Positions 1 through 10,022 of a stretch of DNA of 64,000 bases are shown piece after piece (the first letter of the stretch is position 1; each line of letters opens with the position of its first letter). Location: assembly GCA_035610835.1 (NCBI GenBank), contig CM069449.1:61962292-62026291 (forward strand), read 5' to 3'. Position numbers and translations under genes: made by a program. Origin of the DNA: Ophiura sarsii (Eukaryota; Echinodermata; Ophiuroidea; Amphilepidida; Ophiuridae). The notes below the pieces were generated by a model. The model made no database searches. It had not been told where the DNA came from and was given only the letters and a program-made list of their open reading frames with translations.

Positions 1-963
1 CTTAAATTTGCTGTTTTTCACAGAAATTTTAGCAAAATCTGACAAATATGTAGGAAAATTATGGGTCTCAGGTAAACATTTTCCCCAAATATTGGTAAAT
101 ATTTGCATTTTGCTGGTGGCACATCCCTACCTAAAAACTTCCAAGTGACTGTCCTGATTGTGTAAGCAGAACATGTCACCCTATCGTTGAAGTAGATCAA
201 TTTGCAATGTGAGTAGATTAGCGTATTTGGTACTGAATAAATTGTATGAGATCATTGAAGATATACATTGATTTAGTTTAGTTTATTGAGAGAATAAGGG
301 ACTGTTTAAAGAATTGTTAAATATGATGCTAAATATAACTTATTGTGCATTTAATACTAAAAATAGACCATGGATTGTTCTGAATAAATTTTTGTTTTGT
401 TTATGGTCATTTTGTTGTGAAATTGTTTCCTTTTATTTCAAAGTATTTTGTATTTAATAGATCGAGGCTGGTCAAGTATTACGCATGTGACGCATTCGAC
501 TTGACTCACATATTGAGATTACAGTCCTCAATAATGTAACTTACCAGGTAATAAATATGCTCATAGATCTATCTAAGCATACAATGAATGGTTCCTACTT
601 TCAAATATTCAATTACAAAATTATGGGAAAATGTCTCCTCTTCAATTAGAGACATTGTTCGTGAAGATCGGTCAAGCAATTAAGACACTACACCGAAACG
701 AATGAACCAAAGTGCAGTTTTTAAATTCTCACTTAGGTTTTGTACAGGCACGATAGTGTGACAGGTATAATGTATGTGGGCTGCATTGATCAATTGAAGC
801 ATCCCCACCTTACTATCCACCCGTCAGTTGTGGCTATAAACTGCCTATTGATACACCAAGGCTGCATGTAGTAGAAAAAAATGCTGAAATGAAAGACTTT
901 GTTTTGTTTTGGTTATTTATTATCTCCAAAACATTGCTGTCATTAAGGAATCAAAATACTTTA
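1..963. other. Intergenic, no gene seen
   Basis: AT-rich sequence with no convincing coding exon, RNA gene or repeat by eye. Confidence 0.5.
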
Positions 964-1209
964 TTAAAAAATCTTTTGTCTCAAAGCTCCCCTGCACGTT
1001 AGTTAATTGATGCACGTTAGGAAAAAAAAAGAGAAACAAATTGTGGAAAAAATCCCAGTTTCAATTTTTCATTGAACACATCATTTTAAATACAAAAGGT
1101 CACTTTTACAAGGATTTCAATATTTTATATATATATATTTTTTAAAAACCTTAAAAAACAGCATTAGGTTTTGAGAAACTGAAGAGCTTTGAGACAAAAG
1201 ATTTTTTAA
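964..1209. mobile_element. Small TA-target MITE
   Basis: The ends are a near-perfect inverted repeat of about 26 bp (TTAAAAAATCTTTTGTCTCA and its complement), flanked on both sides by TA. It has no coding capacity. A TA duplication is typical of Tc1/mariner-type cut-and-paste elements, so this is probably a non-autonomous member. Confidence 0.7.
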
Positions 1210-1583
1210 TATAGCCTTAGTATTGTACCTACGCATATCAGTTTTAAAATAGACCTCCAGGTAGGGGAGTCAACTTATTGCACTGTAAGCTTGCCTGACC
1301 ACAAGTAATAAGGGGCGTTTCAAAGCTGGGATACAGTACACATGTATAAATAAAAGTGTAATATGTCCAAATCCAGTCAGTATTCTATTCATTTGGGGTC
1401 AAATTTGGAGAAAACATGAACAATATAATGGTAATTTTTGGCTTCAGATGAATTGCATGTTCATCTGGAAAATCTCTGGTCATACATGCTTACATCATGA
1501 CGTTTGACTGCACTAGCAATGGAACCAATAACAAGTTTTGTAGTCACTTTTTGTGCGTCGGAAGCTGTTTCCCTACAACCAGC

Positions 1584-1934
1584 TAGTGGCGTATCTAGGG
1601 TTTTCATATTGGGGTGGGGGGGGGGGGCAAGAAATGAAAGTGAACTGACAAGATTTAAAAACGCAAGAAATGTGCACGTAGCAAGCCAACATATTTGACT
1701 TTACATTTATTTTGGCTATGATTGAGGTACATTTCTGCTTTAAACAAGCTTCTACCAACAAATATTCCATTTTTGGGACACATGCGCGAACTGCACACAT
1801 TTTTTTGTGTTTGTACTTTTGACCATCATAATTCCATGAATCCTCTTGTCAAATGAACAGACAGTGCCAGTCTCAACCTACACGGCAGTCAATATTGGGG
1901 GGGGGGGGGGATCACCCCTCTGGTTACGCCACTG
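1584..1934. mobile_element. hAT-type MITE, CAGTGGCGTA family
   Basis: The TIR is TAGTGGCGTATC at the left and the complement of GGTTACGCCACTG at the right. It is flanked by an exact 8-bp direct repeat CAACCAGC (1576-1583 and 1935-1942). An 8-bp TSD is the hAT hallmark. G-runs lie next to both ends. Related copies lie near 42.0, 55.2 and 58.9 kb. Confidence 0.8.
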
Positions 1935-2173
1935 CAACCAGCTACCATTACAGTTCTAAAATTTACACAGAAAATAACTGATACAGTCATGAACTAAAAT
2001 CACACAGAAACTATGGTCAACTCAAAGTTTTTATTTTGTATGCTGTTAAACAACACACAATTTCCATTTATTTCTCAATAGACAGTTTCTCTGAATTCGA
2101 ATCAGAAGATACCGGGACTTTTGATAGCTGCGAATTTTAAATGTTTTTGTGATAAGTATGATGTTTTGTTCTA

Positions 2174-4145
2174 TACACATGGAAAAAAGTATCGCACCAC
2201 TTGTTGAAAAGTGCAAATGTGGCCTCGAATTTTGCCACCATGGTGTGATATTAAGGATCATTTGTTTGCGAAAACTGTCCAGCAAAATGTTATGCAATAA
2301 AAGGGCCACATTTGAGTTTGTGACGTAATCGATGTAATGTTTTTCAAGGCCAATGGGAAAATGCATAAAACAAGTTTGGATATAACGCGATATTGAGAGG
2401 CCCAATGATTAATCTCTATAGTTGTAATCCCTGGTAACACATTCCAGCCTTCCAAGGTCAAAGGTCATCTGGAGTCAAATTTCAAAAGTTGCCCGATTGT
2501 GGTAGCGGTATGGTGTAGAAGTCCCAAGTATGCAAATGAGCTCACTGAATACAATGTCATGCTCTACCACACATCTACCCAGTACTCAACAACGGAATAA
2601 ATCTCATTATCCTCATTTGCATACTTGGGACTTATACACCATACCCTTACCCGATTGTCCTCAAATATGAAAAAACACCCTTTTTCGTACACCCAACGGT
2701 TATGGGGTCAAAGGTCAAAATAAGTCAAATTTTAAATAAGTTCAAATGACAAAAACAATATTGCGGAAGTGTTGACCGAGGTCAAATAATAATACAAAAA
2801 TCAACGGTGACCTCATCGTATATACTGAATTTATGAGCAACAAAAAAATGGCATGTTTGGACTCATTCACTGCATTGTAGCCTATGTCTAAATGGAACAT
2901 TTCTTGCACCAAATACAGAACTAATATAATAGTAGAGTCATTATCTTGGATTCCGTGACCATTTTCTTCCTACCTTAGTTTCTTAGTGAATTTGTCAACT
3001 AGAACCATTTTAAAAGAAAATGAGCTCCCATGCATTTCTCAAAAGTGACGGGAACGTTCTTTTATAGCGCAAATTCGAAAATGGCCGCCATACAGGGGCC
3101 CAAAAATTCAAATGGCTTTAATTAAGCTAAAAAGCACACCAAATTATTCGGATGAGCACAAGGATTCCGAAAAAGTATAGTTTGCTCTACTTCCGATGTT
3201 TGGTTTACGAGTTATCGGGTAAAACGTAAAAAGGTCGTTGACCTTTACATATGGGGTCAAAATTTAAACTTGCTCCGATTTTGAAAAACAATATCTCATA
3301 TTGTTCGTATGATCACAATGATTCCAGAAATAGGTGTTTTTTTTACCACCGGGAATATTTTGTGTAGGTCAAAAGGTCAAGGTACACTGACTTATATAGA
3401 ATCTGACCTTTTGACCCCCTTTATAAGGTACAACAGACACTATAGGTGGTAAACACCATCATTTCTGGAATCCTTGTAATCAGACGAACAATTTGAGATA
3501 TCATTTTTCAAAATCGGAGCAAGTTTAAATTTTGACCCCACATGTAAAGGTCAACGACCTTTTTACATTTTCCCGATAACTCGTTAACGAAACATCGGAA
3601 GTAGAGCAAACTATACCTTTTCGGAATCCTTGTGCTCAGCCGAACAATTTGGTGTGCTTTTTAACTTAATTAAAGCCATTTTAATTTTTGGGCCCCTGTA
3701 TGGCAGCCATTTTGGAATTTGCGCTATAAAAGAACGTTCCCGTCACTTTTGAGAAATGCATGGGAGCTCAATTTCTTTTAAAATGGTTCTAGTTGACGAA
3801 TTCACTAAGAAACTAAGGTAGGAAGAAAATGGTCACGGAATCAAAGATAATGACTCTACTATAATTACTATTTTAAGTTTTTAAAGTCTATTCAATATCG
3901 AGTTATACCCAAACTTGTTTTATGCATGTTTTTGGACAAAAGCATGCATTTTCCCCTTGGCCTTGAAAAACATTACATCGATTACATCACAAACTAAAAT
4001 GTGGCCCTTTTATTGCATAGCATTTTGTAGGACAGCTTACGCAAACAAATTATCCTTAATATCACACCATGGTGGCAAAATTTGAGGCCACATTTGCACT
4101 TTTCAAAAACAAAAAAAAGTGGTGCAATACTTTTTTCCATGTGTA
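2174..4145. mobile_element. 2-kb palindromic TA-target element
   Basis: The termini are TACACATGGAAAAAAGTAT and its complement, with TA on both sides. The arms pair over most of their length: 2174-2400 with about 3890-4145, and about 2923-3395 with about 3390-3862. The left arm has about 500 bp extra (2401-2920), which contains a nested hAT-type MITE. No ORF. The single strand could fold into a very long hairpin. The AGGTCA half-sites are described under findings. Confidence 0.8.
2501..2650. mobile_element. 150-bp hAT-type MITE nested in the palindrome
   Basis: The arms share GGTATGGTGTA and AAGTCCCAAGTATGCAAATG in inverted orientation. An exact 8-bp TSD, CCGATTGT, flanks it (2493-2500 and 2651-2658). 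It sits inside the left arm of the 2174-4145 element and is therefore younger. Confidence 0.8.
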
Positions 4146-4788
4146 TATATATTTATTTACGCAATTTGGGCTCGATAACTATTTTTCTAACATAAAATGC
4201 ACAATATTGTACTTGCTGGACACCTCCTTTTAAACCAGCCACCCTATTCACTGTTGCCCGGAACCATTTCATCACAACAATCTTTCGATTCCTTAACATC
4301 GATTAGTGGGGGAACAAAGGAATATGAGTTAATAAATAGTTCCAACTCAACGGAAAAGTTTGCTTCAAAACTGGCATTTAAAAACTACTTCTTTAATGTG
4401 AAATATTACTGGCGAAATAAGCTCCATGTTTCAGCAACAATTTTCCAGACAATCTGTCATCTCTTATGTGTCTCCAATCAATAAAATCATGTATTGAAAA
4501 CTTCCAAATAAGGTCTTAGCCAAGCCCATCTACCTGTCACCTCCAGATTTTTGCAGATTTTGGTGACATTTTAGGTTAAAAATAAATGTTAACAAATAAA
4601 TTTAAAAAAACTGACCGACAGACCCTACTTGACATGTCCGTCCGCCCGTAAAACATGGTGTGTGTTTCTTCGTCTCCTTATGGAGACAACTGGTCTTATT
4701 TGATGTGATGGGTCACAAATGGTCTTTTACAAAATGCAAGTGTGCAACGGGTATAACATAATTATGCCAACGATCGTATCTCATGCAA

Positions 4789-5179
4789 GGCCTAAAAAAA
4801 AAAATGTTTGATTGGCGTAAACCGACCGACCCTAAATACATCGCCGACCCTGAATATTTTTTATTATTTTGAGGGGGAAAAAAACACACAAAAACAAAAA
4901 AACCAAACAAACACTGAAATCTGAAGTTTGTTATTGTTTAAAACTTCAAAAACTTGTACTCATAGAGTCTGTTGGTTTCTATAAATAAAAAGAAAAATGT
5001 TTAAAGAAAAGGGAATTTTTGCCATCTCTTCATTTGTGTGTACTGCTGTCTTTTAAGTGTTCAAAAGGAGATGATTAAAAAAATAATAATAATAATTTTT
5101 TTTTTTTTTAAATCCCGACCGACCTACCCTATTTGTTTTGGTCATGTTACGCCAATCAACCCTTCTTTTTTTTTAGGCC
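4789..5179. mobile_element. PIF/Harbinger-like MITE
   Basis: Inverted ends GGCCTAAAAAAAA are followed inside by TTGATTGGCGTAA and an accgaccgaccct motif; the right end is the complement. The right flank is TAA and the left flank CAA, so a 3-bp TWA target is likely with one change. A second copy with an exact TAA duplication is at 41381-41615. Confidence 0.6.
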
Positions 5180-5238
5180 TAATCTGGAAAAACCCTAGTA
5201 AGTTAAATGTTGGTGAAAATTGAGTTAGACCCATATTT

Positions 5239-5359
5239 GGACTTAATAGGTTTTTCCCCTTCAGTTTATCAAGATTCCAGATGAAAAACTTCCGACAGGG
5301 AAGAGTTTCACACACTTTAACTTGATAAACTGAAGGGGAAAAACCTAGTAGTAAGTCCG
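5239..5359. repeat. Short foldback repeat
   Basis: GGTTTTTCCCCTTCAGTTTA at about 5249 and its complement at about 5323 form arms of about 30 bp around a loop of about 50 bp. A further single GGTTTTTCCC piece lies at 5520. Probably a MITE remnant; no clear TSD. Confidence 0.5.
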
Positions 5360-6067
5360 GGGGCAATATCATGTTTGGCTTACTGGTTCCTGACGTCATG
5401 CGGAATCAACGCTATAACATTTCACAGCTTATTCCGTTCGTGTGAACATGATATTGCCAAGTCCTGAAACCAAACCGTTTTCCTTTGTTTTCTTAAATTT
5501 GCGTTCAACAGACTTACTAGGTTTTTCCCGATTACAGGAGATATCAACAGATACCAATACCATCAGTTTTGATGGTATTGGTCAGTTGGATCAACAAAAC
5601 TGTCAACTAAAATACAAGTTTATCAACTTTTATTTCTCCGATGTGATGCATCTCATCAAAAGGAACATATTGTCTACTTTTGACAACATCTGACACGAGT
5701 TTAAAGTAAGCTTTCCAATGACACCAGATTTCTGAAAATTAAAGCAATACTTTTGAAAATATGTACCAACAAAATAGGTTTTTTATAATTTTTATTTTCT
5801 CTCTTTTATTTCACACTATATCTCAAAATAAGCCTGGTCGACAAGATGTACTTAATATGATGTGATGCATCACATATTAAGGGTTAAGTGCAACAAGGGT
5901 CCATCTGCAATAGCTGCCAGATGTTATCATGTGTGGCAGTCTACAGCATACCCCTTGATACAAACAAAAAGTAACACTTGTCAGCAATAGCATATAGGAC
6001 ATTTTCGCATCTCAGTTATGTGAAAAGGCAATAACTATAATAGCTGCCACATGTTATATTACTTTAA

Positions 6068-6444
6068 AGGTAGATGTTCCGATTTTCAACTTGAAGTTTT
6101 CTATTCTACATGAAAGGTCATCCTTAAAAACGTTGTGTCCCAAAATTTGAGATGCATAGCTATTATGGTTATTATTTCCGACGCACAAGATGCTGTGAAC
6201 TGTACCCATTGAGTAGTAAAGATGCTGTGAACTGTACCCATTGAGTAATACACAAACTATATCGGTGGTAACCACCATTCGCGGTAATTCAACGCTATTT
6301 CGTCAATTTCTCTGTCATTATACCGAATTAGGCCGTCAAATTTCAGTATGATGATGAGAAAAATACGAGCTTTCATATGATATGAAAATCTCCGTATGTT
6401 TGAAATAATTCTGTGTTACGAAAATGTGATCGGGCCATCTACCT
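6068..6444. mobile_element. TTAA-target MITE, family 2
   Basis: The ends are AGGTAGATGTTCCGAT and the complement of ATCGGGCCATCTACCT, with TTAA on each side (6064-6067 and 6445-6448). TTAA targets are characteristic of piggyBac-like elements. It contains an internal direct repeat of about 31 bp (GATGCTGTGAACTGTACCCA) around 6190-6245. A relative is at 18988-19284. Confidence 0.75.
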
Positions 6445-6448
6445 TTAA

Positions 6449-7427
6449 GTTGTGCCCTTGTAAAACACAATCTCACAAACGTCAGATATTGCATATTATA
6501 GGCCTTTGTTACACTAAAACATCGATATGTTCTACCTAATTGATACTTGATTCTTTGGGTTTATTATTGGTTTCATTTTAATAATAATTTGGGAAAGTGG
6601 TAATGAAAATGTTTGGATACTGTAATCATGGTAATCGACTTGGTTTTAAGTCCAACTTTCCAAAACTTTTACTTTACACTTTACAGCTTAACTTTTTCTA
6701 ACATAGTATATGATAATAAACAATATAAACACAGTATAAGTACACATTTTGTATAGTCACTTTACATAGTATATGTACACCATTAATTTATAGTTTTGTG
6801 TATTGTACAATAACTCTTTTCTATTTGTACAGATTGGCCAATCATAAATATACATACAACGTTCTGGCTAACATCAGAAATAAAAAGCTTTTAAAAAGCG
6901 TACAATTCAATTGTGTCCTTAATATTGGTCATAGAAAAGCTAGGAAATTATGACTGAGTATCAGGACAAAATTCACCTATTAATAACACTTATTTTCAGT
7001 CTATCTACTGTACAAATACATGAAATTTATTCCAGCACAGCTCAACCGAGTAAGGGATACAATTATATCAATGTAACAAATCTAAAAACGCTTACCATGT
7101 TTTCAACTTAACTTTGTATACAATTTTCACTTGTAGTCACCGTCATAATGCTTGCACATAAGAGAAATCTTAGTCGGCAAACAATGCACCACAATTTAAA
7201 AATATTATAACAAAATCAAAATAATCAAGTTGTCCCGTACAAACATGCAGTTTTGAGCCTTGGGTTTGACAAGTGCTGATCATTTAGTGAATTCATCAAT
7301 ATCACTGGGAATGACTGTGTTTCTTCTCCGACGATCTGGTTTTCTTTTCACTCATGATCACTGTTTTGAACTAATATAAAACAATTTATTCTTGAATTTT
7401 ATGAAAAAAATAAACGAATCCAGCAAA
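6449..7427. other. Intergenic, no gene seen
   Basis: AT-rich; no exon, TIR pair or satellite recognised. A reverse-strand AATAAA (7385-7390) belongs with the possible exon that follows. Confidence 0.4.
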
Positions 7428-7742
7428 CTATTGTGTAAACATGTCCACAAACTTGTCAATAGTGTTATGACCTCGATCTATATATTCACTGAAGGTGATT
7501 GTACTGCTAATACGCTTGTGATTGTAAGGGTTAGAATGCACACAGCATAGGTACAAAATGATGTTTAAAGTTTGTGCGGTCATTCCATTGTTCAGCAAGG
7601 CATGACGATGGGCAAGTGTGTGTAGAGACATAGACCCTATTATCCCCATAGCTATATGGTCTATGGTAGAGATCACATGAGAAAATACTGTGATGTACTC
7701 AGGATGATCTGATACATTTGCAGAACACTCTTGATTATGCAT
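7428..7742 (-). CDS. Possible orphan terminal coding exon, unrecognised
   Basis: An open frame of 104 codons on the minus strand. It is more balanced in composition than the surrounding noise, with a potential splice acceptor (TATCAG) giving an exon start near 7708. It ends at TAG, and a consensus AATAAA lies 38 nt downstream (7385-7390). The peptide is His/Ile/Met-rich with no motif I know. No upstream exon is visible before PRDM10, so it may be a pseudo-exon, a fragment of a retrocopy or a chance ORF. Confidence 0.3.
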   Translation of the reverse strand: MHNQECSANVSDHPEYITVFSHVISTIDHIAMGIIGSMSLHTLAHRHALLNNGMTAQTLNIILYLCCVHSNPYNHKRISSTITFSEYIDRGHNTIDKFVDMFTQ

Positions 7743-8086
7743 TATGGGATATAAAAAGTTTGTGCCAGTTTGACTTATTGCATTATTTTCAAACTACAGT
7801 ATGATTTCTCCTCTTCTCCCAAATAGAAAGTAAATATGCTAAGCGTTCACTAAAATTTGATCAACGGCAATTGCACAAGTGTGGTCAAAATGTGTCCAAT
7901 TTGTCCAAAGCATTTTAAGGCGACTATTCATTCTTTGCACGGATCTGCCATTTGAGAGGAGAGCCTTGAACTGGAATCACATTGAATGAAAGTTTTGCAT
8001 CATTTCACAAATGTCTCACTCCATGACCAGTCATATTGTGCAGAGAGTCGAACTAGTTACATAATGTTATGGAATAGTTCCATTAA

Positions 8087-8460
8087 AGGTATATTATGTG
8101 ATCTTTCCAGGGAACGCCCTCAACATCGAAAAAAAAATTAAAAGTAGATTTTCTTGCAGATTTACATTTCTGATCATAAATCGTACATACATTCCAAGTT
8201 ACAGGGCGATACGATTCTTAGTTACTTCAAAATCATGATTTTAGAGTGAAAATAAACTGTCGGATTATCCGACAGTTTATATTTTTCACTCTAAATTCAC
8301 TCTAAAACCATGATTTTGAGGTAATTAGGAATCGTATCGCTCTGTAACTTGGAATGTATGTATGATTTATGATCAGAAATGTAAATCTGCAAGAAAATCT
8401 ACTTTCTAAAAAAAATAATGAATAGAGGGCGCTCTCTGGAAAAGATCACATAATATGCCT
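8087..8460. mobile_element. TTAA-target MITE, family 1
   Basis: The ends are AGGTATATTATGTGATCTTT and the complement of GATCACATAATATGCCT, with TTAA duplicated at 8083-8086 and 8461-8464. Arms of about 170 bp meet at a central hairpin (AACTGTCGGATTATCCGACAG). Other copies are at 14543-14856 and 36029-36403, with a fragment at 33923. The TTAA target suggests mobilisation by a piggyBac-like transposase. Confidence 0.85.
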
Positions 8461-8803
8461 TTAAATGTGATACCAGTTTGAGGCTCTCCTCACAAATGGC
8501 GGACTGTGCTGCAACGAGCGAATAATGAAACTCTTGTAAATCCTCAAGCATGTATATTATCTTTGACCAATCCTTGGGGAAGGACTATGGTTGCAGTGGT
8601 GGTGAGAGGAGTTAGGAGGTCTTTGGCATTATGATAAGAATAATTTGCAATAAAATTAAAATACTCAATATGAAATTTATGAATTGATGTTTCTGAGCAA
8701 ATATTACTACCATATTATAAGGCAAACACAACATTATTCAAATAAACTTGTATAACATAATGCAACCTGACAAACTATAACAAGTCAATTTGAGGCAAAT
8801 ATA

Positions 8804-8898
8804 TAATATTGAATGGCTTGAGGGTGATACAAGAATATATTTTCATAGCGAGTGCAATATATACTTGTATCACCCGAAAATAAGACGTTCAATATTAT
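8804..8898. repeat. Compact hairpin repeat
   Basis: ATAATATTGAA plus GGGTGATACAAG at the left is matched by the complements CTTGTATCACCC and TTCAATATTAT at the right, with a loop of about 16 nt. It resembles a minimal foldback MITE. Confidence 0.55.
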
Positions 8899-9371
8899 TA
8901 TTAATATAACGGATTGTTTTGATAAAAACTAAATAAGTTAGCCCAAGCTGACTTTCTCTGCACATATGTACTCACGTCACGCGCACATCTTTCTGCCCTG
9001 CACAAAAAATATTTTATTGTGCCATTTGTAAGGCCCATATACATATAATTATACATATTTGATTTTTGGTAGAAATGGCTTTACAATCAGTGTTTGCCCA
9101 AGCTTTTAAATAGTCGGATGATGAACTGGTACCATAACACCAACAACCGCATGCCGCACAATAGCTGCGCAAGCACCTATACTATATATATATTGTCCCA
9201 ATTTTGTTTTGGGGTGGTTTTTTACCAAAGTTTTGAATTTATTTTGGGGAAATGTTTGATTGAAATTTATTGAAACATTTCGAAAGTTGTTGAAAATTCA
9301 CCAACATTCTCACACAATTATTGACCATAATTCTCTGAGAAGTCTTTGTGCCAGGAAGCTTGATTGTTTAA

Positions 9372-9579
9372 CCCCCTGAGAACTACCGGCCGATTGGTCA
9401 GAAAGATAGATACATGATTTATTGCACCAATCAGAGTCATGTTTACAATAGTTGTATCCCTGATAAAGATTGGAGTGAAATATTTTACAAGCTGCATTTT
9501 AATTGGCTATTCAAATGAGTATATCTTACAATAAACCAATCAGAACCACTGTAAGATAGGCCAGTAGTGCCCAGGGGGG
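9372..9579. mobile_element. 208-bp TAA-target MITE with CCAAT motifs
   Basis: Inverted ends CCCCCTGAGAACTACCGGCC and the complement of GGCCAGTAGTGCCCAGGGGG are flanked by TAA (9369-9371 and 9580-9582). It carries three CCAATCAG-type motifs in both orientations. It lies 0.4 kb beyond the PRDM10 stop codon and may be transcribed in the 3' UTR. Confidence 0.65.
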
Positions 9580-9813
9580 TAATAAGCCAAGTACATGTAC
9601 ATCATATTTTGGGTTCACTGTGTCCTTGCACTAAGTGGCTTTTGTTCTACTAATGTACCCGCCACATAGTACGTGTGGGAATGTTTTGATCAAATAATTA
9701 TTTTTGATAATGACATTTGAGGTCTATATAATTTGTTTGAACAGTATGTTAACCCTTACTCCCACTTGCAATGGCGATAGACCAAAGAACGAGGAACAAA
9801 CATTTTTGATCTG

Positions 9814-9878
9814 TGGACCCCGGGAATTGAATCCAGTTCACCCATTCTGGCAGGCAAGTAACTCAACTACCACACCAC
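9814..9878 (-). repeat. tRNA-Gly-like pseudogene or SINE head
   Basis: On the minus strand an A-box-like TGGTAGTTGAG is followed by CTTGCCTGCCAG (anticodon GCC in the usual context) and a B-box-like GATTCAATTCC. The acceptor stem does not pair, so this is not a functional tRNA. It is probably the head of a SINE lying in or near the PRDM10 3' UTR. A poly-G run follows at 9907-9924. Confidence 0.45.
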
Positions 9879-10022
9879 AAGCATGTTCGGTGACTATTTA
9901 TACCTGGGGGGGGGGGGGGGGGGGACGACCATGTGTGCACGCTCAAACAAGTGCTGCTGGAGGTATGAATGTAGTGTTAGGGTTAATAATAGGTTCAGGA
10001 TCAGTTGTAAGAACCCTGATAA

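Noticed and set aside
1504..1698. 64-codon plus-strand frame
   Set aside because: Runs into a G-homopolymer and the hAT-type MITE; no coding signal.
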